Below are positions 1 through 6,025 of a stretch of DNA of 26,119 bases, piece by piece. Under the pieces are notes generated by a model that was given only the letters and a program-made list of their open reading frames with translations, did no database searches and was not told the DNA's origin. Source of the DNA: an uncultured Bacteroides sp. (lineage in GTDB: Bacteria > Bacteroidota > Bacteroidia > Bacteroidales > Bacteroidaceae). The DNA lies in contig USPQ01000034.1 in the NCBI GenBank assembly GCA_900556625.1, forward strand, positions 1 through 26,119, written 5' to 3'. The position numbers were made by a program, and so were the translations under genes. Each line of letters starts with the position of its first letter. Position 1 is the stretch's first letter.

Positions 1-69
1 TCGTTACTGTTTCGTTACCTATTTGAAATTTTGAAAGCAAAGTAGCTGAAATATAGGCGGTTAGAGTTA

Positions 70-94
70 TAGGTTCAAAACCCTCCCTCTCCGC
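70..94 (+). other. tRNA-Ser 3'-end fragment, possible integration-site (att) scar
   Basis: The segment contains a T-loop-like TTCAAAA followed by CCCTC, then CCTCTCC plus a G discriminator, which is what the 3' end of a Bacteroides tRNA-Ser looks like. It is very close to the 3' end of the intact tRNA-Ser downstream. On the 5' side of the T-loop only two pairs (GG/CC) of the T-stem can form, and no anticodon arm or acceptor 5' strand exists upstream. A terminator hairpin follows directly, as after a normal tRNA. The simplest reading is that a tyrosine-integrase element lying left of the window used a tRNA-Ser 3' end as its target, and this is the distal copy of the att core. This is inference, since the element itself is not visible. 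Confidence 0.5.
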
Positions 95-96
95 TG

Positions 97-127
97 AAAA
101 GCAGCAAGTTAGCTGCTTTTTATTTTA
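97..127 (+). terminator. Rho-independent terminator after the tRNA-like fragment
   Basis: A perfect 9-bp stem (AAAAGCAGC / GCTGCTTTT) encloses the 6-nt loop AAGTTA and runs into a T-rich tract. It lies directly behind the tRNA-Ser 3'-like sequence, so it probably ended the original tRNA transcript. Confidence 0.75.
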
Positions 128-151
128 TAGGGAAGCGAATTTTCCCCTTAA

Positions 152-239
152 GGAGAGGTGCTCGAGTGGTTGAAGAGGCACGCCTGGAAAGCGTGTATAC
201 CCCTAAAGGGTATCACGAGTTCGAATCTCGTTCTCTCCG
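152..239 (+). tRNA. tRNA-Ser (anticodon GGA)
   Basis: A full class II cloverleaf can be folded. The acceptor stem GGAGAGG pairs with TCTCTCC (one G-U). The anticodon stem CACGC/GCGTG holds the loop CTGGAAA, giving anticodon GGA, which reads UCC and UCU serine codons. The long variable arm typical of tRNA-Ser is present (TATACCC/GGGTATC region), and the T-arm is ACGAG-TTCGAAT-CTCGT. The discriminator is G and the CCA end is not encoded (CAT follows). The total length of 88 nt fits a serine tRNA. Confidence 0.97.
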
Positions 240-269
240 CATTTTCATTATTTTTTTGATTATTTGATG

Positions 270-308
270 AAAACGGCCGTCTTGATTTGTCAGGAGAGTC
301 GTTTTTTT
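270..308 (+). terminator. Probable terminator of tRNA-Ser
   Basis: An imperfect hairpin has outer arms AAAACG / CGTTTT, an inner stem CTTGA / TCAGG around TTTG, and internal mismatches. It is followed by a run of seven T residues about 65 nt behind the tRNA. Confidence 0.5.
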
Positions 309-419
309 GTGTTGTATAGAGATACCGGGAAAATAAACCTGCCTTTGACGGGGGCTTTAGGTAAATAAATGTTTATCTTCGTATTTAATAGGTAGCAAAC
401 CTAAAAAAGATATTGAAGT

Positions 420-3185
420 ATGAGACGAATTTTACTGGGACTATGTTTTTTATCTTTCCTCAATAGTGCGTCCGGACAAGAAATTCCCTTGCCGGAGAGT
501 ATGCCGCAGGCTCATCCGAGAGTGCTGACTACACCGGAAGGGAAGCAGGAAACGTGGAACTTGATTAAGACTGAAGAATGGGCAAAGGATGTTTTCGATA
601 AGCTGAGAGAGCGTACGGAGAAATATACCGATCTGACGGCCACCCGGCCGGATTGGTTGTTGTCGCGTCTGGCTATGTATTGGAAATCCCATGCTACTGA
701 GGTGTATATAAAAGGTGAAACTTTCGACCATGCGGGCGGTGAGAAAGCTCCGTATCCTACCGTGCGCTATACGGGAACACGTGGAACTGCCGCTACTCAC
801 GGCCGTCCCCGACTGGCAGATATTGTGCCGTACGATGATGATGATAACGGGAATGTGACATTCTGTAATAATGCGCTTCCCGACCGTCCTATGGAGAGTG
901 TGCATCCGTCTAAAACCGGACGTAACATCGAAAGTCTGAATTGTGAGATATTGGGAATCGCCCGTGATGCTGCTTTCCTCTATTGGATGACGGAGGAGGA
1001 GAAATTTGCAAAGTTGGCAGCCGGAGTGTTCGATACTTATATGACGGGTATTTATTACAGAAATGTTCCGGTTGATCTGAATCACGGTCATCAGCAGACA
1101 CTGGTGGGACTGACTTCCTTTGAAGTGATCCATGAAGATGCGTTGCATATCGCTGTCCCTCTATACGACTTCCTGTATGATTATCTGAAAGCAAACTACC
1201 CGCAGAAGATGGAAATCTACGCCGGAGCATTCAAGAAATGGGCGGACAATATCATAGCGAACGGAGTGCCGCATAATAACTGGGATTTGTTGCAGGCACG
1301 GTTTATCATGAATGTGGGGCTGGTGCTGGAAGACAACAAGGCGTATGCCGACGGGAAAGGACGGGAATATTACATAGACTATGTGATGAACCGTTCCAGC
1401 ATTCGTCAATGGAGCTTGACGCGTCTTGCCGAATATGGTTTTGACTCTAAAACGGGTATCTGGGCGGAATGTCCGGGATATAGCAGTGTGGTGATTAATG
1501 ATTATGCCAATTTCGTGAATCAGTTTGACAACAACCTGCGATATGATTTGGTGAAGGCGATGCCTGTATTGTCGAAAGCGGTAGCGACAACCCCTCAATA
1601 TCTGTTTCCCAACCGTATGATTTGCGGTTTCGGAGATACGCATCCGGGGTATCTGAACACTAATTTCTTTGTCCGTATGATACAGAATGCACAGGCAAAC
1701 GGGAAGAAGGAACAGGAAGACTATTTCACTGCCTTGTTGAAATGCCTGAATCCCGGTGCCGGAAATGAGAAAGCGGAAAAGAAGAATGTGCGGGTGTCTG
1801 TCAATTCTTTTTTTGAAGATAAGCCATTGACGCTGAATCCGGAGGTGCAGGCGGGAAAGATAGAAGAATATGTCTCTCCTTTGTTCCATGCACCTAACGT
1901 CTCTTGGCTGGTGCAGCGAAATGGTATGGATCCGCGCAGCAGTCTGATGATTTCGCAGAATGGAAGTGAGGGCAACCATATGCACGCCAACGGCATTTCT
2001 ATGGAACTTTACGGAAAAGGATATGTGCTGGGACCCGATGCGGGTATCGGTCTTTCCCTGTATAGCGGGTTGGATTATGCGGAATATTATTCTCAGTTTC
2101 CGAGTCATAATACGGTTTGCGTAGATGGAATATCGAGTTATCCGGTGATGAAAAGCAATCATTCTTTTGAGTTGCTCTCCTGTTTCCCGGCTTCGGCGGA
2201 ACCGGGTGGGGAGTTTACCTCTGTCACATACAGCAACCTCTATTTCCGCGAACCGGAAAGCAGGGCGGATCAGACGCGTATGATGGGTATCGTCACCACT
2301 GCTCCGGAAACGGGGTATTATGTGGATGTGTTCCGCAGCCGGAAAGAAAAAGGAGGGGACAAGATGCATGATTATTTTTATCATAATCTCGGGCAGACGC
2401 TCACATTGACCGCTGCCGACGGAACGGATCTGAATCTGCAGCCTACGGAGGAACTGGCGTTTGCCGGTGCGCATCTTTATGCCTATTCTTATTTATATGA
2501 TAAGAAAGTGGCGGCTACCGGCAAGGATGTGAAAGCGACCTTTACCATTGATATGAAAGATAAGGGAGGCGATGATATATCCATGAATCTCTGGATGAAG
2601 GGAGAGCCGGACCGTGAAGTCTTTACGGCTCTGTCGCCTATGACCGAAGGGTTGAGCCGTACACCCGGTATGCCTTATAATATAAAGGAGCAACCCACAT
2701 TGACTTTTGTTGCCCGCCAGCATGGAGAGGCTTGGAACCGTCCTTTTGTCGCTGTTTATGAACCGAGTACACGGAAAGAGCCGTCGGCCATTCAGGCTGT
2801 GTCCTACTTTGATGCGGAGGAAACCGCTCTGACGGATTTTGCCGGAATCTGCGTGAAAAGCAAGAATGGGCGTACAGATCATATCTTCTCGCTTTCCGAC
2901 GCTACGCAGACGGCTACTTATCAAGGGATGAAAGTAAAAGCGGATTATGCGGTAATCAGTAACCGGTATGCGGGAGATAACCGTACGCTGTTTATGGGTA
3001 ACGGAACGCAACTGATAGCACCGGGAGTCAGTATCCGTACTTCTGTTCCCGCCAATGTTCTGCTCGAACAGAAGGAAGGGAAATGGTATATCTTGTCTTC
3101 CGCTTCTTGCACGGTGGTGATCGGCGGCAAGAAGATGAAAGTGGAAGCTGCGCAGAAGACAAAAAGATGTATATCCTGTCCATAG
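420..3185 (+). CDS. Secreted heparinase II/III-type polysaccharide lyase
   Basis: This 921-residue protein begins with a signal peptide (MRRILLGLCFLSFLNSASGQ) and is expected to act in the periplasm or at the cell surface. An alpha-helical N-terminal half (about residues 30-450) contains HGHQQT near 222 and GYSSVVINDY near 350. It is followed by a beta-rich half containing SEGNHMHANG near 515-524, then SHNTVCVDG near 562. The histidine-rich motif before the GPDAG stretch is the kind that marks the heparinase II/III-like C-terminal domain, where a histidine assists beta-elimination of uronate-containing glycans. The exact PL family (PL12, PL21 or PL33-like) cannot be settled by eye, nor can the substrate. 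The gene stands alone between tRNA-Ser and a separate promoter. No clear terminator follows it and no strong Bacteroides promoter was found before it. The start is the first ATG giving a complete signal peptide. Confidence 0.8.
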   Translation: MRRILLGLCFLSFLNSASGQEIPLPESMPQAHPRVLTTPEGKQETWNLIKTEEWAKDVFDKLRERTEKYTDLTATRPDWLLSRLAMYWKSHATEVYIKGETFDHAGGEKAPYPTVRYTGTRGTAATHGRPRLADIVPYDDDDNGNVTFCNNALPDRPMESVHPSKTGRNIESLNCEILGIARDAAFLYWMTEEEKFAKLAAGVFDTYMTGIYYRNVPVDLNHGHQQTLVGLTSFEVIHEDALHIAVPLYDFLYDYLKANYPQKMEIYAGAFKKWADNIIANGVPHNNWDLLQARFIMNVGLVLEDNKAYADGKGREYYIDYVMNRSSIRQWSLTRLAEYGFDSKTGIWAECPGYSSVVINDYANFVNQFDNNLRYDLVKAMPVLSKAVATTPQYLFPNRMICGFGDTHPGYLNTNFFVRMIQNAQANGKKEQEDYFTALLKCLNPGAGNEKAEKKNVRVSVNSFFEDKPLTLNPEVQAGKIEEYVSPLFHAPNVSWLVQRNGMDPRSSLMISQNGSEGNHMHANGISMELYGKGYVLGPDAGIGLSLYSGLDYAEYYSQFPSHNTVCVDGISSYPVMKSNHSFELLSCFPASAEPGGEFTSVTYSNLYFREPESRADQTRMMGIVTTAPETGYYVDVFRSRKEKGGDKMHDYFYHNLGQTLTLTAADGTDLNLQPTEELAFAGAHLYAYSYLYDKKVAATGKDVKATFTIDMKDKGGDDISMNLWMKGEPDREVFTALSPMTEGLSRTPGMPYNIKEQPTLTFVARQHGEAWNRPFVAVYEPSTRKEPSAIQAVSYFDAEETALTDFAGICVKSKNGRTDHIFSLSDATQTATYQGMKVKADYAVISNRYAGDNRTLFMGNGTQLIAPGVSIRTSVPANVLLEQKEGKWYILSSASCTVVIGGKKMKVEAAQKTKRCISCP

Positions 3186-3261
3186 ATTGATAATATTGTA
3201 ATGTATTGGCAGACTGCTAAGGAAATATTGCAATAAAAAATAAAAAAAACGTAGGCAAACG

Positions 3262-3290
3262 TTGTGAATGCCATATTTTTTCTAAATTTG
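3262..3290 (+). promoter_or_regulatory. Bacteroides-type sigma-ABfr promoter for the three-gene operon
   Basis: A TTG at 3262-3264 and the -7 box TAAATTTG at 3283-3290 (exact TAnnTTTG) are separated by 18 nt, as in known Bacteroides promoters. Transcription should start near 3295, giving a leader of roughly 85-90 nt before the ATG at 3383. Confidence 0.7.
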
Positions 3291-3291
3291 C

Positions 3292-3329
3292 GGCTTCTTG
3301 TCTGATTCGGAAGAAACGGACAGGAAGTC
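3292..3329 (+). promoter_or_regulatory. 5'-UTR hairpin at the transcript start
   Basis: GGCTTCTTGTC pairs with GACAGGAAGTC (about 11 bp including G-U pairs) around a 16-nt loop. It lies at or just after the predicted transcription start, so the mRNA would begin with a stem-loop. A role in mRNA stability or leader control is possible but unproven. Confidence 0.45.
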
Positions 3330-3347
3330 CTTATTTATATAGGGTGG

Positions 3348-3375
3348 ATATTTAGTGGGAAATATTTAGTGGGAA
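3348..3375 (+). repeat. Perfect tandem duplication of a 14-bp unit before the start codon
   Basis: The unit ATATTTAGTGGGAA occurs twice without a gap, and the second copy ends 7 nt before the ATG of the DUF3575-like gene. It therefore covers the ribosome-binding region. Confidence 0.9.
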
Positions 3376-3382
3376 AATAATT

Positions 3383-3940
3383 ATGGTATATGCACTGAGA
3401 AATGGTCGCAGAGTGGTCGCTCTGTTGTCATTTCTGTTATTGTGTTGTGGGGTACATGTACACGCACAACGAGTGGCTGTGAAAACGAACACGTTGGGAT
3501 GGCTGACTGCCAGCCCTAATGTCGAGGCCGAATTTGTTTTGGGTCGTCATATCTCTCTCAATATGGGAGTCGCTGCGAATCCGATCAGTACAGACAATTT
3601 TAAAACTACTTTCACACATTTTCAGCCGGAAGTACGTTATTGGTTAAACCGTCCGATGGTGAGCCATTTTCTAGGTGTCACCGCTTTTGCGAACAATTTT
3701 AATATGCTGGTTAAAGATGTGCATCACAAAGGCGATGCGCTGGCAGTCGGTTTGACGTACGGTTATGCTTGGGTGCTGAACGATCATTGGAATATTGAGG
3801 CGACGGCAGGTATCGGGGTGATGCGCTACCGCCAGTTTAAGTACGACAAGGGTGCTCCGAAACCGGATGCGGCGAATGACAGTAAGACAACGCTGGCACC
3901 AGTGAAGCTGGGAGTGTCTTTTGTGTATATAATCCGGTAA
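3383..3940 (+). CDS. DUF3575-like outer-membrane protein
   Basis: The 185-residue protein has a hydrophobic signal peptide ending at HVHAQ (about residue 29). Its mature part starts with VAVKTNTLGWLTASPNVEAEF, then shows alternating beta-strand patterns, NRPMVSHFLGV near 90, and a C-terminal strand set (GLTYGYAWVLNDHWNIEATAGIG). This is the layout of DUF3575 proteins of Bacteroidetes, which are predicted small outer-membrane barrels and often accompany DUF3868/fimbrial-type gene sets. No fimbrillin gene is present here. It is the first gene of the operon, with 30 bp to the next gene. The ATG follows a duplicated 14-bp unit. Function is not established. The family call rests on recalled motif similarity, so it is moderately firm. 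Confidence 0.75.
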   Translation: MVYALRNGRRVVALLSFLLLCCGVHVHAQRVAVKTNTLGWLTASPNVEAEFVLGRHISLNMGVAANPISTDNFKTTFTHFQPEVRYWLNRPMVSHFLGVTAFANNFNMLVKDVHHKGDALAVGLTYGYAWVLNDHWNIEATAGIGVMRYRQFKYDKGAPKPDAANDSKTTLAPVKLGVSFVYIIR

Positions 3941-3970
3941 CGGAACGAACATTTATAGTTAGAAAAGAGA

Positions 3971-6025
3971 ATGAAAATCAATTGTAAACGTGATAGATTA
4001 ATCGGAATCCTCCTGGCAGCCATGCTGCTACTCGGTGCGGATGCGTACGCCCAACGTATGCGTGTGCAAGGACACGTCACCAACCAACAGGGAAAAAGTA
4101 TTCCGAACGTGAATATTATAGATCCTGTGACGAATGAACGCATTGAAATCTCCGATGAGGACGGACGCTACAGTGTGCTGGCGGAACGGCACGGATCGTT
4201 GAAATATACCTGTGTCGGGTATGAAGACAAGACGGTCAAGGTGGGCGGAAAGCAGATTATCAACGTGGTGCTCAAAGATGCGGTCATTGAACTTGACGAG
4301 GTGACTGTGATTTCAAAAGTGAAGGATAAAGTGGTGCCCGAGCCTACGGACATTGAGATAAAAGGTAATTACTTCCATCTGAAAACCCGTGTGCCGGTGC
4401 CTAAGGAGATGTTCACTTCCAACCGCCGTTTGGTGTTGCAACCTTCTATCTATGATGTGACACAGAAGAAGCGTTTGCTGTTACGTCCCGTGGTGTTCGA
4501 CGGAGGTACATATAATACTACCCAGCGGCGTATGTATGATTATAATATCGAACAGGACCCGCTGCACGAATACATACAGGTGAAGACTACTTCCTCGCGG
4601 AACGGGGATATTATCGCCTATCATGATTCTATCTATATAGAGTATCTGCAACATGATTATCGTGCGGATGTGCATCTTGCGATGGAGAATTACCGTGCTA
4701 TTATCTATCGGGATTCTTTCTCTATCGCACGCGGTACTGTCAATCCGTTGCGTTTCCTGGAATATAAATTCTCCGCTTTCAATCTGACGGATGAGAAATA
4801 TCTCCCCAAACCTGTGATGCAATTGAGGGATACCAAAGGAGAAGTCAACTTGACTTTCGTTGTGGGAAAAGCTGATCTGGATGATAAGAATCCACAGAAT
4901 CAGGTGGAACTGAATCGTTTGAATCAAGAGTTGCATGCTATCGAGATGAATCCGGAGGCTTCATTGAAAAGTTTCCATATTACGGGTGTCGCTTCACCGG
5001 ACGGTTCGTATGAATCGAATCTGCGACTGGCTAAGTTGCGTACGGACAAGGCGCTGGACCGTATCTTGTCGCAACTCGACCCGGAGACCCGCAAACTTCT
5101 GGAGGTGAAATCGGACGCGTCGGTCGCTTCGTGGAAAGAAGTGGCGGAGTTGCTGCGGAAAGATTCCAGACAGGATACGGCCGACGAGATCACGGAATTG
5201 ATTAAGCGATACGGAGAAAAGAATTACCAGTTGAATCGCGCGCTGAAATCGAAACCTTTTTATAAGGAGGTTGCTGCTGTGTATCTGCCTAAGTTGAGAA
5301 AAGTGCAGTACACTTACGGATATTCTATTTTCCGTTCTTTGACGGATGAGGAAATTATGCAGCTCTATAAGAAAGATCCGAAGGAGCTGACACGTTTTGA
5401 ATATTACCGGATGATTGCAACGGCTAAAACGCCGGATGAAAAAGAGAGGTATTGTAAAGAAGCTCTTGAATTGTACGATAACTTTACGTATGCGGCGAAT
5501 GAGCTGGCTGTGTTGAATATTCAGAAAGATACGCCGGACTCCAAGATTCTTGAACCGTTCGTCAGCAAGTCGGCTCCGGTGGAATTGCTTTCCAATCAGG
5601 CGATTGCCCTGTTGCATGAAGGTAAATATACGAAGGCTGATTCTGTGTTGACACTGCTTCCGGAGGGAGTTGTTGCCGATGATTTGCAGGCGATCGTTCA
5701 GGCGATGGCAGGCTATTACGACGATGCGTTTGAGAAAGTGGCGGCTACCAGTCCTTTCAATGAAGTGATCATGTTGCTGGCGATGAAGAAGAATAAGGAA
5801 GCATGGGAGAAGGCTTCGCAGCTGGATACGGGCTCGGCTCGCGAGTATTATGTGAAGGCTATCGCTGCCAACCGTATGGAAAAGGTGGGTGAAGCACTTA
5901 TGTATATTGAGAAAGCTTTGGAACTGGATCCTTCCTTGCTGGAGACCGCGAGAGTGGACGGTGACATTATTGACCTGTTGCCCGAAGAGCAGAAAATAAA
6001 GAATGATAATACAACGAAAGAGTAA
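3971..6025 (+). CDS. Outer-membrane/periplasmic protein with carboxypeptidase-regulatory-like, OmpA-like and TPR regions
   Basis: The 684 residues start with a signal peptide ending at DAYAQ (about residue 28). Residues 30-105 form a carboxypeptidase-regulatory-like beta-sandwich (VQGHVTNQQGKSIPNVNI, EDGRYSV), as at the N-terminus of TonB-dependent receptors. Residues 110-280 are beta-rich and resemble DUF3868-type proteins. An OmpA-like domain spans about 290-390 (FVVGKADLD, ITGVASPDGSYESN, LRLAKLRTDKAL), and its Asp and Arg in these motifs match the usual peptidoglycan-contact positions. The rest to the C-terminus is alpha-helical and TPR-like (for example YVKAIAANRMEKVGEALMYI near 625). 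It may therefore anchor a surface assembly to the cell wall. A purine-rich GAAAAGAGA lies just before the ATG. The stop abuts the next start directly, so the two are probably translationally coupled. The function of the assembly is unknown. Confidence 0.75.
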   Translation: MKINCKRDRLIGILLAAMLLLGADAYAQRMRVQGHVTNQQGKSIPNVNIIDPVTNERIEISDEDGRYSVLAERHGSLKYTCVGYEDKTVKVGGKQIINVVLKDAVIELDEVTVISKVKDKVVPEPTDIEIKGNYFHLKTRVPVPKEMFTSNRRLVLQPSIYDVTQKKRLLLRPVVFDGGTYNTTQRRMYDYNIEQDPLHEYIQVKTTSSRNGDIIAYHDSIYIEYLQHDYRADVHLAMENYRAIIYRDSFSIARGTVNPLRFLEYKFSAFNLTDEKYLPKPVMQLRDTKGEVNLTFVVGKADLDDKNPQNQVELNRLNQELHAIEMNPEASLKSFHITGVASPDGSYESNLRLAKLRTDKALDRILSQLDPETRKLLEVKSDASVASWKEVAELLRKDSRQDTADEITELIKRYGEKNYQLNRALKSKPFYKEVAAVYLPKLRKVQYTYGYSIFRSLTDEEIMQLYKKDPKELTRFEYYRMIATAKTPDEKERYCKEALELYDNFTYAANELAVLNIQKDTPDSKILEPFVSKSAPVELLSNQAIALLHEGKYTKADSVLTLLPEGVVADDLQAIVQAMAGYYDDAFEKVAATSPFNEVIMLLAMKKNKEAWEKASQLDTGSAREYYVKAIAANRMEKVGEALMYIEKALELDPSLLETARVDGDIIDLLPEEQKIKNDNTTKE

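Noticed and set aside
374..381. TATCTTCG as a promoter box for the heparinase-type gene
   Set aside because: It has one mismatch to TAnnTTTG and no TTG at 17-19 nt upstream, so it is not convincing.
1161..2474. Minus-strand open frame (437 codons) inside the heparinase-type gene
   Set aside because: It is antisense to a gene with a clear signal peptide and motifs, and its composition is that of a shadow frame.
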